A stretch of DNA of 64,000 nt from Serratia symbiotica (GCA_900380265.1 LR025083.1:2232001-2296000), one strand, 5' to 3'; positions 22,255 through 34,761 are shown, counted from the first letter of the stretch. The notes: generated by a model from the letters alone, not told the origin. Translations and numbers: made by a program.

Positions 22255-22652
22255 ATGCGGCATTATGAAATTATTTTTATGGTTCATCCTGACCAAAGCG
22301 AACAAGTTCCTGACATGATAGAGCGTTACAGCTCTTCTATTACTAATGCGCAAGGCCAAATTCACCGCGTAGAAGACTGGGGGCGTCGTCCCCTAGCTTA
22401 CCCGATAAACAAACTGTATAAAGCTCACTACGTTCTTCTAAACGTAGAGGCTCCTCAGGAACCCATCGATGAGCTAGAAAGCAACTTCCGGTTCAACGAC
22501 GCCGTTATACGCAGTATGATTATGCGCGTTAACCACGCAGTGACTGATACCTCTCCTATGCTAAAAGCAAAAGATGAACGTCGCGGCGATCGGCGTGAAG
22601 ACTTTGCCAACGACCCCTTAGATGAGGTAGATGTTGGAGATGCTGAAGAGTA

Positions 22653-22653
<1 letters not shown>
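22255..22653 (+). CDS. rpsF: 30S ribosomal protein S6
   Basis: Small-subunit protein that binds 16S rRNA as a heterodimer with S18. It has 132 residues, close to E. coli. Conserved: [40 protein letters not shown] and [14 protein letters not shown], plus an acidic C-terminal tail ([13 protein letters not shown]) that in E. coli receives extra glutamates from RimK. It is the first gene of rpsF-(priB)-rpsR-rplI. Its TAATGA end still overlaps the old priB start. Confidence 0.97.
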
Positions 22654-23198
<545 letters not shown>

Positions 23199-23237
23199 CC
23201 AACCTCTTCCCATTAATGACTTTGAGTAAATAAGGTA

Positions 23238-23690
23238 ATGCAAGTTATACTGATTGATAAAGTACCAAACCTAGGCAGTATGGGTGATCAGGTCAACGTT
23301 AAAGCGGGCTATGCTCGTAATTTTCTAGTGCCAAATGGCAAAGCCATTCCTGCTACCAAAAAAAATATTCAGTTGTTTGAAGCACGTCGTGAACAATTAG
23401 AAGCTAAACTCGCTAAAATTTTAGACGCCGCTGTTGATCGTGCAAATAAAATCAATAAACTTTTAACAGTCCCTATCGTTGCTAAAGTTGGCGAAGAGGG
23501 TAAGTTATTCGGATCTATTGGAAGCCGCGATATCGCAACCGCAGTCACTTCGGCTGGTGTTCAAGTACACAAGAACGAAGTTCGTCTAGCTAACGGTGTT
23601 CTGCGTAGTACTGGCGAGCACACAGTTAACTTCCAACTACACCGGGAAGTCTTCGCAAAAGTTAATGTCCTAGTAATAGCTGAATCATAA
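23238..23690 (+). CDS. rplI: 50S ribosomal protein L9
   Basis: Binds 23S rRNA near the L1 stalk; the long connecting helix and the C-terminal domain reach out from the ribosome. It has 150 residues (E. coli 149). The N-terminal signature [22 protein letters not shown] (residues 13-34) is complete, followed by the Lys-rich helix and the C-terminal domain ([15 protein letters not shown]). Last gene of the rpsF operon, 39 bp after rpsR; TAAGGTA precedes its ATG. A stem-loop lies about 75 bp downstream. Confidence 0.97.
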   Translation: MQVILIDKVPNLGSMGDQVNVKAGYARNFLVPNGKAIPATKKNIQLFEARREQLEAKLAKILDAAVDRANKINKLLTVPIVAKVGEEGKLFGSIGSRDIATAVTSAGVQVHKNEVRLANGVLRSTGEHTVNFQLHREVFAKVNVLVIAES

Positions 23691-25044
23691 TAATATTAGG
23701 GTCTAAATCAACCAACAGGTTGTTGCTAACATTTAACATATCCACTATTAGTAACATTATCTTGCTCTCTTGCAAACACCGTAAGAGAGCACAATAGCAT
23801 TTCATAATAAATGGCTTTCTTTAACATACATTGTACCTACTTCCATCATGCTACTAGCAGTACAGCGAGTACCGGTAGGAAACAAAATGGATCGGCGCAA
23901 TATTGCTCATTCCCTAGCGCTAAGCTCAATGCGAACTTCACGGACACACTAACATATTACTAGGCAGTTTGATCTCCTCTTCAATTATCTGTCAACTGAT
24001 TGTATCTACTCCTTCAATTGTTTTAGTTGCCATTTCTAACCTGAGCTATGCTCCGCACCTTTACGCATTCCTTGTTAAGATCCAGTTTTACTTACTATCA
24101 TTAACATAATGGACTCATAAAAGTACAAGGCCCTTGTCCTTTGGGAAAAGGGGAGATTCTAAATACAAGATTTACCTAACTTTCTATAAAGTGTAATCCT
24201 GCATACTCAACGCTTAACAGACTGCACAAAATATCATAACCCTTTATTTTAATAGCATTAAGGCACAAAACAAGTTAAGTGTTGACTTACAAATCGGCAA
24301 AAATCCAAAATAGATAGAGTATAAATTTCCAACTAAAATATTTATTAGCAGGATTGGGTAACGCGCTAGAGGCGCCTATTTCTGTTCCGTCTGCTTGAAT
24401 TAAGGCATAGCGCAGTACGTGTAATCTACTAATATTCAGGTGCTGTTTTCGGTAAAAAATAGCATCTATTATTTGATGAGGACTAGAAATTTCAGAATAG
24501 AACACCAACGTAATGGCGTGCTGTTGATCACATACGGTTGAAGGTTCGTTTGTTTACCACAATAATAGGCCAATTTCTTCTTGTCATGATCGCGTACATT
24601 TTATTAAAGAGATCAACTCCACATAGAACTTTATATCCTGTGCAGCTAATCTAAACCCATCGTGATACTGGCGCATCCATTCCACTCTTTAATACCTTAC
24701 TGTCGATGTTGTGCTTCTAGCGCTTTTAACGTTCATTAAATCATTGATTAAAATGAATTTTTATCTAAATTTTTAACGGATGGACTAATGAGGCCTTGCT
24801 TCAAGATAAACATCTTAAAGCAGATAATACATCTATATAAATAATTGTATACCCATAAAATCAAAGGCTACCATGCATAGGCCATGTCAGAATTTTTCTA
24901 ACATGAAACCCTGTTTACAGGTATCAAATTTTTGTATATTATCTGACCTCTAGTAAACTAATTAGTTAGATATGATGTATTCAAACTAATCTGATAACAG
25001 AAATAAAGATATAGTCTAATTCAACTATTAATTTGAGAGGCATA
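23691..25044. other. rplI-cysQ gene-free region with a possible ytfB relic
   Basis: 1.35 kb without an intact gene. In enterobacteria ytfB and fklB are often found on the right side of rplI. On the minus strand at 24287-24508 a 73-codon open frame reads IIDAIFYRKQHLNISRLH and, a few residues on, ALIQADG. This loosely resembles the C-terminal LysM/OapA domain of YtfB (a cell-division protein), but the match is short and unproven. No fklB block was found. The sequence next to cysQ carries GAGAGG at the cysQ start. Confidence 0.4.
23763..23791 (+). terminator. Stem-loop after rplI, possible operon terminator
   Basis: Perfect 9-bp stem (TGCTCTCTT/AAGAGAGCA) with an 11-nt loop, 72 bp after the rplI stop. 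No solid T-run follows, so intrinsic termination would be weak. It is placed where the rpsF operon should end. Confidence 0.5.
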
Positions 25045-25785
25045 ATGCTGGCACAAGTTGGCCAACTGGCCCGTAAGGCCGGAGCGGAAATCATGATGGT
25101 ATATGCTGATCAACCATCACTAAATATTAAACAAAAAAAAGACAATTCGCCAGTCACGGCAGCTGATTTAAAAGCACATCACACCATTAAATGCGGACTA
25201 GCAACGTTAACACCAGGGGTACCTTTACTATCGGAAGAAGATCCACCAGATTGGGAAGAACGGGAAAACTGGACACGATACTGGTTGGTTGATCCGTTAG
25301 ACGGCACTAAGGAATTTTTGCACTGCAATGGCGAATTCACCGTTAATATAGCGTTGATTGAGCATAATCAAACGGTGCTCGGGGTAGTGTATGCCCCAGC
25401 ACTCGACGTTTTATATCTCGCAGAAGGTAACGAGGCTTGGAAGGAAGCAAAAGGACAATTAAAAGCGATTACTGTTAATAAGGCACATCCACCTCGAGTA
25501 GTAGTGAGCCGCTCGCATATTGATGATGAATTGAAGGAGTATCTGCATCAGCTTGGCGAGCATCGGACTATTGCCGTAGGTTCATCACTCAAGTTTTGCT
25601 TAGTGGCGGAAGGTAAGGCACAACTCTACCCCCGCTTTGGGCCCACCAATATCTGGGATACTGCTGCTGGCCACGCAGTGGCGGCCGCGGCTGGGGCGAA
25701 AATCCGCGATTGGAAGGGAAAACCTTTGACCTATGCGCCCAAAGAATCTTTTCTAAACCCTGGATTCCGAGTATCACTCTTCTGA
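25045..25785 (+). CDS. cysQ: 3'(2'),5'-bisphosphate nucleotidase CysQ
   Basis: Magnesium-dependent, lithium-sensitive phosphatase of the inositol-monophosphatase fold. It clears 3'-phosphoadenosine 5'-phosphate formed during sulfate assimilation. It has 246 residues, the same as E. coli. Metal motifs are intact: LLSEEDPP (Glu), [12 protein letters not shown] (Asp-Pro-Leu-Asp) and [11 protein letters not shown] (Asp). An upstream TTG is open in frame, but ATG 25045 matches the family start and has GAGAGG seven bases before it. It stands alone between two long gene-free stretches. Together with cysE it suggests that cysteine metabolism is still kept. Confidence 0.96.
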   Translation: MLAQVGQLARKAGAEIMMVYADQPSLNIKQKKDNSPVTAADLKAHHTIKCGLATLTPGVPLLSEEDPPDWEERENWTRYWLVDPLDGTKEFLHCNGEFTVNIALIEHNQTVLGVVYAPALDVLYLAEGNEAWKEAKGQLKAITVNKAHPPRVVVSRSHIDDELKEYLHQLGEHRTIAVGSSLKFCLVAEGKAQLYPRFGPTNIWDTAAGHAVAAAAGAKIRDWKGKPLTYAPKESFLNPGFRVSLF

Positions 25786-28700
25786 GTTACCTTTCAAACC
25801 CAGTGCTCATTACCTTCGTTTGGAATCGCTTCCTAACTGCTTGTTTTATCTGTAGACAGGTAGATTGCCAATAGATGAGTTAGTCCTTACAGAGGATATT
25901 GTATGCTATTTTTTGGTTTAAGTTAACAACAATTTGCTTCGGATAAATTTCTTTTGACTGCTTTTGCGTTTCGTTATATTTCGAATGCAAGATCTATGAA
26001 AATGTGAAATAGAAGGCATTAACAGACTATTTGATATCCGAGAAAAACCATTAAAAATATAGATCGATAAATTAATTCTCTAATATGAGCCTTACTTTCA
26101 CATTCATGTTATAGATGTACTTCTATCAAATAGATAAGATAGAAAATCGTATAGCGTGTTTTCTAGAAGATTTCTACCCTATTATTGCAATAATGTGTAT
26201 AAATTTTAATTTTCAATCCAAATATACAATCACTATGACACATAAAATAAACTAAAGACCTTAACAAAAGAAGTCGCCAAACATTAAAACCAAGTTAAAT
26301 ATTAGTTCATTCCCAATTAACCTGATTCAGGTTACTGTTATAAAAATGGTACACTCTGAATTACCTGAAATATAAAAAACAGCATAACCAAATATCATGC
26401 TTAAAACCTCCTAACGGCTATTTGTCTAAATCCCTGATATTCGGTAGCGGGGACGACATCGACTAAAACAAAGTAAATAACTAAAAATAAATTTAACACT
26501 CGCTAATTCAAACTGATACCAGTATCAATCGGATGGACGGCTATTGTCCTGTATACTACAGATATAATAAACGTGGCACAGTCACAACACTTCAAGAACT
26601 TAACGGTAGATACATATCACCTGAACTAACATTCAAAATCATCGATACAGTTCAACAATAAGAAATTTAAATAATTCACCTCTGGATAGTTAATATTTTA
26701 TTGTTTATATTAACTGTATATTTATAAAATTACAATCAACGGCAGCGTGCTAAAAAACCATCTTTCTTGCTTTGTACATTCATAAAAAAGAAAAGATAGA
26801 GCTTTTGAGTAATGTATCATGAAGAAATAAAATCTTCTAAGCTAGACCCAAGTCTACTAACAGTAGGTTAAGGGTAGGCTAAACAATACCCATTTGACTG
26901 CGTAAATACCCTGAAGATCTTAGCATATACGGGAAACAAAATCTATCAACAAACACTCATCCGAGTATATAGTGTCTATAGAGTAGAAAAACAACCAAGC
27001 ATAACTATCGTATCAAAGTTAGAACTTCGTCAGTAGTGAGTAGGAAATATCTCGAGCGTCGACGGAAGATGCGTTACGTATGATACTAGTTTAGCTATCC
27101 AGTCACAGTGTCCACCACTTTTATAGAAAACTAATATACCTCTATCCTTCTGCTATGAGACTACTAGTGTCATAGCGCGCTTAATATTTGTGATAATTTA
27201 GAGTATACTAGGTAAATTGATCCTGAGCGTCCCATCCATCCCGCTAACCATTTAGCGGTACCCATTCTTTTTCAAGTCACAGATCAGCACTCTACTAGTC
27301 CGTTATCCTAGTAGTAATATGCCAATCCACACATTACTTGATGCTATAACAACATAAAATATATTGATAGTTTAACCTAGTGCACTAGCCTACGTAATAT
27401 ACATTAAATATCGAATGAGATAACGGCAATAACTTTCATTTAACAATCGTGATTGCCTTTTATTAGCGCTTCATCTTCATTTTTAAACAGACTCTACTCC
27501 ATAATCCTCATAAAAAATCGTCACCACTCTCAAAGGCGCCAACGATTTTTACCCAAACTATACACAATATAACCATGCTACACCTAATTCGGTTCTAGTA
27601 GGGCAACCCAGGATCAAGTAGATCCGCGATAAAGATGAGAGGCCTAGTTAGCATGTCAGTCCCTATTCTAACACTGCTAAAAGTGCCTGATTTCATCTGC
27701 ATCATTATATCCTCCAGGAATAATAACGCTTACCATAAATCAATTTTTGGCTAACGTATACACCAATCCTCCTAGACGTTCTACACCGCTCCCTCTAATC
27801 TCAACATTGAGAGATTTCATGACGGGTTTTACCTATAGCGGAATAATCATATAAACTTAATCACACCAATCACACTAACAATATTTTATAGGTCAAAAAC
27901 ATAGTAATTACTAAGAACCATATGACTCTCACAAATAGTACCAACTATCGTTAATTTCCAGTGAATCGGATATTAAGAGCGCTCTAATATTTTAACATCG
28001 AACTTATTTCTCCCGGAATAAGGTTTATTTTTTCAAATCCTCGGATATGCAACTTATATGCGTAATAGATACAGCCAATTATGCTTCCTTGCCAACTTCT
28101 GGCTGAGTAGCCGTACCCAAAATAACTAAAAAGTGCAAAACCAGGCATTCATATTTTACTTATTAACAATTTAAAAAATAAGTCCTTATCAAACATGAGC
28201 CAAGCCCACTCCAGTTGAACTGAGGAGAAAGCACCTATATTTCTTAACACAGCGTTTTATTTTTATTCTTAAGTTAAATATTTTTATTCATGCACCCAAA
28301 TCAGGAATGCCACTATAAGGACTCAGAGTTTAAAATGTGCCTAACATATATCGGTATCTAATGCCTTTCCCTTACAGTAATGCTGTTATCTATCCTAGTA
28401 ATGCATGTTATTTATTTCTTTAGCAACTGAAGCTCAAATATTATTTTGATATTGCGTGCAATACATATTTTACCTTAAAAATCAAAATGCATTAGATACT
28501 CAGAAATTTTTATATTGTTCAGTACTTCCGTTAGATAGTACTAACTGCTATGTGTCTAGCAATTAACTTTCAATGAATGGTAAATTACTAATATTAATGT
28601 CAGGAAATAACGGAAAGTTATATACAAGCCGGTCATCTTCTGAATTCCCGAGCACAAGATTGAGTAATTTGTAAAAGTTATTTAACTGATTTGCTTATTC

Positions 28701-29093
28701 CTTTCTAATGCTTAATCACTGACACAGCTATAACACTGAAAACTCACGTAAGCACCGTAAATCACTGCCCGTTTCTATTCAAACTACATAGGCACCTAAA
28801 TTCTATAGCTGTAGCGCTACAAGCAGATCAAACAATAGTTTGAACCCCGCATCTCGCTTATCAAAATACTTCTGGTGGTTATATAGATACCTTTCACACT
28901 ATTAATAAGGCAAATTAACTAGTTTTTATCAAAACAATGGATTCCACCTCACCGTAGCTAAATGAGTACGAAAGTGCGCTACAATCATCCATGATTCAAT
29001 TTTGAATATCATGTTTTTAGATACTTTGCCGAGCCTAGCAGAAGAGTGCTTTTATGAACGTGAGTGATAGTACAAACTGCATATTCCAAATAG

Positions 29094-29128
29094 ATAGCAT
29101 CGCTTGCCTTGTCGGCAAGCGATGCTAT
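29094..29128. repeat. Perfect 15-bp stem-loop in the cysQ-gmk desert
   Basis: ATAGCATCGCTTGCC, loop TTGTC, GGCAAGCGATGCTAT: 15 of 15 pairs, GC-rich in an AT-rich desert. No T-run follows on the plus strand (TCGCTAAGG), and the minus-strand side has only a few T. It may be a surviving terminator or part of a small RNA. There is no readable gene on either side. Confidence 0.75.
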
Positions 29129-29556
29129 TCGCTAAGGTGTTAAATTGTACGTGGATATATTGGAAGATTAATAATCACACTTTCTTAGTGCATTATGTTT
29201 ATAAATTTCCATCTCAATTCATATTTCAAATAAAATTTAACCCACTTTCAGCCAAGCCGCTTTTTTTTAAAGATACAATGGTATCAGAGCTGCATGCTTA
29301 ATTCATTATTACAAGTCAACCGCTCTATTCTGTAAAATAGCCTGTCAAACCCATGCAATGTCTTTGCAGATTAACCGACGCTCGCAACTTTACCACTCAA
29401 CTAGAATCGGCAACATAAAGTACCTATGACATTAATCTTTAACATATTCCACTTAATACCTTTATTCAATAGACAGAAGGTACAGTCTAGTAAGTTACTT
29501 TGATATTCTTGTTGCACAGCAAGCAGCGATTTAAATAAGACATCGTTGATGTGCCC

Positions 29557-29599
29557 CAACGAAACATACATTCCATTTAGATAAGGTATGTTTCGGTTG
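29557..29599. repeat. Inverted repeat in the cysQ-gmk desert
   Basis: CAACGAAACATAC pairs with GTATGTTTCGGTTG (13 pairs with a one-base bulge), with a 16-nt loop. No adjacent T-run. Function unknown. Confidence 0.55.
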
Positions 29600-30489
29600 A
29601 TGTCCTTGTAGATCCGCTAGTCACAAATATCAGATCTTTTCTCCCTCATTATTTTCAGAGAAAATACTCAGTCAGTATTGCAGGCACACGAAAATATGTT
29701 CTACTCTTTTTTTTCAAGAAGTATTCCATCTCTCCATTCCTTCTTTTCTTCCCAGATAAAGGAAGAGGATAATAAAGATAAGTTCTTGCACTTTCTTTCT
29801 TGCTGTAGCTAAATAAACTGAGTATACAACTAATTTGTATTACGCGATTGTACCTAAATCAGCATATGATTAGCTGCTAATCAGGGACTAATTTATGTTT
29901 GAGCAAGAAAGATTAAGCCTATTGCCGCCTGAGCTACCGCAAAGTATTCTCTACCCTATATTGAGGTTCTTATCTACATCTATGTTAATTTGCATAGCGC
30001 TGCCTGTCGGTTTCTTAAAATATATTTAATCTAGAGCGAGATAATAGGATCAAGGGACACTTTGTGCACACGTCACTGTGCTTCCATATGAGACAGCACG
30101 GAAAGAAAAAGCTCGCTCTTAGCGATAAGAGCTTCCTGGATAATGGGCCGATAAATTAGACAGGATCAAAGTGCCTGATGCGCTGATGCATGTAAATAAA
30201 TTGACAGATCACCGCTACATTTATAGCAACTTACTGACTAAGCATTGCTTTCTTCCGAAAATAGAAGAAGCCATTCATCTATAACAGCAATGCGCTTGCA
30301 GACGCCCTTCCGTTAAACAAAGGCATGACTGATGACGCCCGAATTAAACGATACTTCCATAGCCAGCACCCCAAGTCAGCATATATCAAACAGGACAATT
30401 TACTTCTTGCTAATAAATTGTTACATTACAATATGTACATATTTTTAAAATATCTTAATTTTACGGGTGACACCTCTCTGTGGGTGATT

Positions 30490-31080
30490 CGCATAAACTA
30501 AAGCGATTGCTCTATCTGAGATGTCACGCTCTTTATATCAGTCTCCTATACATCAAACACTGACTCCACCTTCCCAAGGTAAGTAATTACTCCAAAAAAA
30601 CAGACCCCATAGAGACAAAGCCTTTCTTGATGATCTTTCTTCTGCCTTCTGCATCGGATCTGCACCTCAACGTGAGCTGTATTATCGACATAGGATGTCG
30701 ACACGCCGAATCCAATAATATCACTTTAGTCCGAGTTGAAGTGTATTAGAAAAAGAAGAGGAACAGTTAAATTCAAACTTTAAAATAGAGAAGCAGATGA
30801 CTTCGCGCAAGTTATTTTAGACATACAAAGATCCGAACATGGAAGGTGACACGATCCTCATAGTCATTCCCGCAGTACTCTAGAAACTACTGAATAACCC
30901 TCATTACGCTAGTTTGTTTTATATTCACAAAATCATACCCTATTGATGTCAAACTTAATATCTATGCTATGGTATCTATGATGAAGGAGAGATCCGGCAC
31001 ACCGTCAATCTGAACAGCACTTTCCTAATCTTCAGCAGTAGCTTTATATTAACCAATGTCAGATTATAAATGTATACAGT
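30490..31080 (-). pseudogene. gmk: gmk relic (guanylate kinase)
   Basis: gmk lies a few genes from yicC in E. coli, on the same strand, which is the minus strand here. At 30500-30725 the minus strand reads VILLDSA..., MSIIQLTLRCRSDAEGRRKI, IKK, and after a shift QCLMYRRLI, stop, RA, stop, HLR. This follows VFLDID..., RSIFILPPS..., LRGRGQDSEEVIAKRM and TALTDLKTIIRAERLR of guanylate kinase. About ten residues are deleted inside, and frameshifts are present. The P-loop end (toward 31080) is not readable with confidence. Guanylate kinase (GMP to GDP) is essential in E. coli, so a functional copy would be expected elsewhere. Confidence 0.65.
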
Positions 31081-31491
31081 CAAAAAAATAGATCTAGAAA
31101 AACTGCCGCGATCAAAAAAGGTAAAACTTTGTCTTTTGCTTCGTAGTACCTATAATTGTTTATAGACTTGAATAGTTGACATTGGCCTACTAACACAACT
31201 CTGAGAGGGATGAGCCCATCGCTTGTGAGAACTTAGGATAAAAATAATTATATCTAAGACATCATCCTTACAGCATTAAAGCAAGGGGATTAATCTTATA
31301 CTGACAATTAACGAAGTATATCTTATACTATACTACATTGATTTTAATTCAAACTATGCTGACCAAACTTTATCACCCTAACAGATCGCACCAACTATTA
31401 TGCAAGTCTATGAGTGCTTATGTATGGTTCACCCTGTTAAGCACACAGAACAACTTAATTTCATAGCATTGATGTGAAATTGTACAGCACA

Positions 31492-32355
31492 TTACTCAAT
31501 ATTCTGAATCTGTTCTCGCATTTGTTCAATTAGCACTTTTAGCTCTATAGCGGATAGAGTAACATCAGAATTGATCGACTTAGAAGCAAGCGTGTTTGAT
31601 TCTCGGTGTAACTCCTGCATCATAAAATCAAGGCGCCGGCCTACGGCTTCTTTTTTATTTAGAATATTAAAGGTTTCTTTGAGGTGAGCCTCTAAGCGGT
31701 CAAGCTCTTCGGCGACATCAATACGCTGCGCTGTAAGCACCAACTCTTGCTCAAGTCGGGTATCTTCTAACTGCACTTGGGCTTCTTCCAGTTTGCTGAT
31801 TAACCTCTCACGTTGCCATTGTAAAATGTTTGGCATCTGAGCGCGTACTTTGAGCACTTCATCGCTGACAGCATGAAGGCGTTCCTCGATTAGAGCTTTT
31901 AGCTCAACGCCTTCTCTCTCTCTTGCAATGATGAAATCATCCAGTGCGCTATCTAACGCCTTCATCAGCTCACCGTTGATAGTATCCAGATCTTGCTCTG
32001 CAGCGCACATCACACCTGGCCAGCGTAGCACGTCAATTAAGTTGATTTCCCCTTCCTTACTCTGTATTTTCACCCAACTAGCAGCTTCGACTAGTTTCTT
32101 CGCTATATTTTTATTTAAAATCATTGCACTTTGTTCGCTCGAATCCAGGTCGAAACGCAAATTGCACTCAATTTTCCCGCGGGTCATCCGCTTACGGATA
32201 CGTGCACGGATCACTGTCTCGAGGCTACGGAATTCTTCCGGTAGGCGAATATACGTTTCTAAATAACGCTGGTTAACAGAACGCAGCTCCCATGCCGCGT
32301 TACCCCATACACCCTTTATATTACAACTAGCATAAGCAGTCATACTACGAATCAT
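31492..32355 (-). CDS. yicC: YicC endoribonuclease-family protein
   Basis: YicC-like protein, 287 residues as in E. coli. The family has been described as an endoribonuclease that affects small-RNA stability. Conserved: IRSMTAYA at the start, ELRSVNQRYLETYIRLPEEF, RMTRGKIECNLR, INLIDVLRWPGVM, RIDVAEELDRLEAHL, KKEAVGRRLDFMMQELHRE and the invariant end IELKVLIEQMREQIQNIE. The frame opens at an upstream TTG (32367), but the ATG at 32355 is the family start. In enterobacteria rph is divergent from it; here rph is a relic immediately upstream. Confidence 0.95.
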   Translation of the reverse strand: MIRSMTAYASCNIKGVWGNAAWELRSVNQRYLETYIRLPEEFRSLETVIRARIRKRMTRGKIECNLRFDLDSSEQSAMILNKNIAKKLVEAASWVKIQSKEGEINLIDVLRWPGVMCAAEQDLDTINGELMKALDSALDDFIIAREREGVELKALIEERLHAVSDEVLKVRAQMPNILQWQRERLISKLEEAQVQLEDTRLEQELVLTAQRIDVAEELDRLEAHLKETFNILNKKEAVGRRLDFMMQELHRESNTLASKSINSDVTLSAIELKVLIEQMREQIQNIE

Positions 32356-32471
32356 AATCCTACCCAATAAAATATAAGTAAATTATAGCGTTATAGCTGC
32401 GTCTAGGAAAAGGATTTGTCCTCAAGGACGTATCATATTCAGCCAACCATTAATATTAAGTGGGATAAATT

Positions 32472-33150
32472 TATACGTCCTGTAAGCAGCGGACCCAAAT
32501 ACATTCGGCTAATAACATTAGGAACTCACTATCCATAAACATACTTAAATATTTGTACCCGTTGAGATTGGAAATGCCAAATTTTATACGCTGCCATGGT
32601 GACAACGGCAGCCCATTTAAAATGCCAAGACCAAGAATAGAGACGTTGAACATAGCGTGATGTCGCGATCCACCAACTATTCATTTACGCAGGCTACACA
32701 AACTAAACCAGGTAACCGCAAACTTGAAATTCAACGTCTGATTGGCTGGTCGTTACGAACTATACTAGACCTAACAGTAAAGTAGGATTACCATTATCCT
32801 CTACTTCATATATTACATATTAATACTAGCTCTTGAACGATGCCATTTTTAGACCTGTCTGGTCCTGATGGATGCAGTGAATCACCTTTTACTGATAGAC
32901 AAATACACTTTAATCCAATAAAGAGTTAAGCATCGGTGGATTCTATTAGCGCCCTCAACGAGCGAACAGTATGTGACTTTGAGTACGTTGAGACTCCGCT
33001 ACCGTAACCGACATAAAAGTAGTTATAATGCAAGATGGCATTATAAGTAAGCTACCAGCAACCTAAAAGCCAGGTGATACGCCATGATGAACTCATAACA
33101 TTATTAAGATACACTTGATCCTGAAGGGTCGAGTCCATCTTTCAAAACAA
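32472..33150 (+). pseudogene. rph: rph relic (RNase PH)
   Basis: Divergent from yicC, where rph lies in E. coli. In-order fragments on the plus strand: RPVSSGPKYIRLITLGTHY (32474; compare RPAGRSNNQVRPVTLTRNY), LEIQRLIGWSLRTILDL (about 32726; MEIQRLIARALRAAVDL), ERTVCDFEYVE (about 32960; GEAVCDLEYVE), and HDELITLLRYT, stop, S, stop, RVESI (about 33095; HEELLTLLALARGGIESI). Frameshifts and stops separate them. The start codon ATG has become ACG or TAC. RNase PH trims tRNA 3' ends; with RNase R kept, its loss may be tolerated. Confidence 0.88.
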
Positions 33151-33199
33151 GAAACGCGCGGTCTAGCTGATTTTTGAAGTAACTAGGGAGTCGCACATT

Positions 33200-33950
33200 T
33201 CATATTTATTGTTCGCGCACTCTTACTAAGTAAGACGTAAATATACGTACATCAAAACAGTAATAAAACCTATTAACACAAATTTCGTGATTTTTCTCAA
33301 AAAGGCACTATTCCCGTTCTGTAAATGAACCTTAAATTCCAGTTAGACGGCTCAAATTAGCTATTTCTTTACCTCTAGCCTGTTTAACAGTACGTGCGAT
33401 CTTGTATCACTAGGACTAGTGATAGCGAACTACCGAGGAATTGCCCTGTAGATTTTATCTACTGCTTCAATCAACCTAGCACGGCGTACTGCGCGGTGCC
33501 GGGCAACTGGTATTCGTAGCCAAGTATCGCCAATCTGGCAAGCCTGTCTACTGTAATCATACAAGCGGCAACTAACAAAATGGACAGTCTCTTAGTAGAT
33601 AACGAACCCATATTACTGTGTGTAAAGGATAGCGAATATGATTAGCTCTAGGAGTGCGTTCCATAAATCCATAAAGCTCATTGGTGTTAAAGGTAAAAAA
33701 GCAACTGGTACGCTAGTTTGGCTCGGTCGTTAGGAATATGGCCATAGTGATATTATTGACCGATCAATAAACCTACGGCGATTTCACTGCAAGTGAATTA
33801 TAATTCTGAGTATTAAGTCATAGTATTCCTTATCCAAAGTAACAAGCTGAAAGAGCAGATCAGCTCTCTATGGTGCGTATCTATTTTCAATGTACTTAAC
33901 AGTGATAAGGAAGACCCTAAATTAATCTAAATTAAAGTTACGCAGCTGAT
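33200..33950 (+). pseudogene. pyrE: pyrE relic (orotate phosphoribosyltransferase)
   Basis: Follows the rph relic on the same strand, as in E. coli. Nucleotide-level likeness is clear at two places: 33343-33403 (CTATTTCTT..CTGTTTAA..TGCGATCT of the region coding SPYFFNAGLFNTGRDL) and 33708-33770 (TTTGGCTCGGTCGTTAGGAA, where E. coli codes VLISLDRQERGRG). Stops break every frame. Loss removes a step of de novo UMP synthesis. The limits are approximate. Confidence 0.75.
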
Positions 33951-33979
33951 ACGAGCTGACAGGTATCAATACCTATTTT

Positions 33980-34560
33980 AGGTGGTATCAGAAATCCAAC
34001 CAATATTGCACTGTAATATACATCCTTCTTAGGATGCTCTGCAGTTAGATCACTCACAACCTTTCATCGATGTTAAAGCTTATGCATATCGTAACTTGCG
34101 TTATTCTAAGACTAGATTCTGTTATGTCTTAATGCGTATCAAATAGCTGATGAATACGGTATTTTTAGATGATCATGTTCTAAAATTAGTGAAGAAGTAG
34201 TCATTCTACATCTTAACCTAGGTTGCATTCTGGAAATCAAGAACTGGTGACAGGATTAGGTCAGGATTGAAACATCTCTTTCTAATCTGCTCAACTTCAA
34301 TGTATTCATGCTGTCTTCACGCTATCTGTAGTGAAGAGAATCAGGATGTAAAACATCTACCTCTTGTTTAGAAAGGGCCGGTATAGAACCAATTTAGAGA
34401 CCCAAAGTATTCTCATACTTAGCAATAGCGATGCACTCTAGCTATCGTCGCTAACTTCTAATAGCTAGACTACTAAACCTGAAATATTTATTGAAGCGAT
34501 TTATTCTGATATTTTTCTACCACGCCCGATGAAGCCCGTACTAAAAGCGATGAAACTAGC
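33980..34560 (-). pseudogene. slmA: slmA relic (nucleoid occlusion factor)
   Basis: slmA lies just downstream of dut on the same strand in E. coli. Reading the minus strand gives RGRKISE near 34530 (compare RNRREEILQ), NPDLILSPVLDFQ near 34265 (NPGLTRILTGHALMFE) and LILEHDHLKIP near 34180 (ALMFEQDRLQGRI). The fragments are short and separated by stops, but strand, order and position fit. SlmA blocks FtsZ assembly over the nucleoid. Confidence 0.6.
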
Positions 34561-34761
34561 ATCAAAGAAATAACCTAACTACATGAATACGCTAATACAG
34601 CGTATACAATAGCTACTTACAGTACTGGGTCTGTGCAGTCTTGAAACTTGTTCAACATAATTCCTTGTGTACGCCTTAATTATTGCAGACATCGGTCACC
34701 CTATACCATTCTAACAAACAGGTAGACGATGATTCTCATCGTTTATCGCTTTAGCGCTAAC

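Larger units (their letters stand above)
25786..30470. other. 4.7-kb gene desert right of cysQ
   Basis: AT-rich, with no ORF over about 65 codons resembling a known protein on either strand. If the gmk relic at its right edge keeps normal order, rpoZ, spoT, trmH and recG (about 5 kb, minus strand) would fall here, and the length would fit. I could not read any conserved block of them, so this remains inference. Two clear stem-loops are listed separately. An 8-bp-arm palindrome (TGATTAGC/GCTAATCA) lies near 29870. Confidence 0.5.

Noticed and set aside
25786-31491. Prophage, IS element, CRISPR array or tRNA cluster in the gene desert
   Set aside because: No transposase or integrase fragments, no regular direct repeats with spacers, and no tRNA T-loop or acceptor-stem pattern seen.
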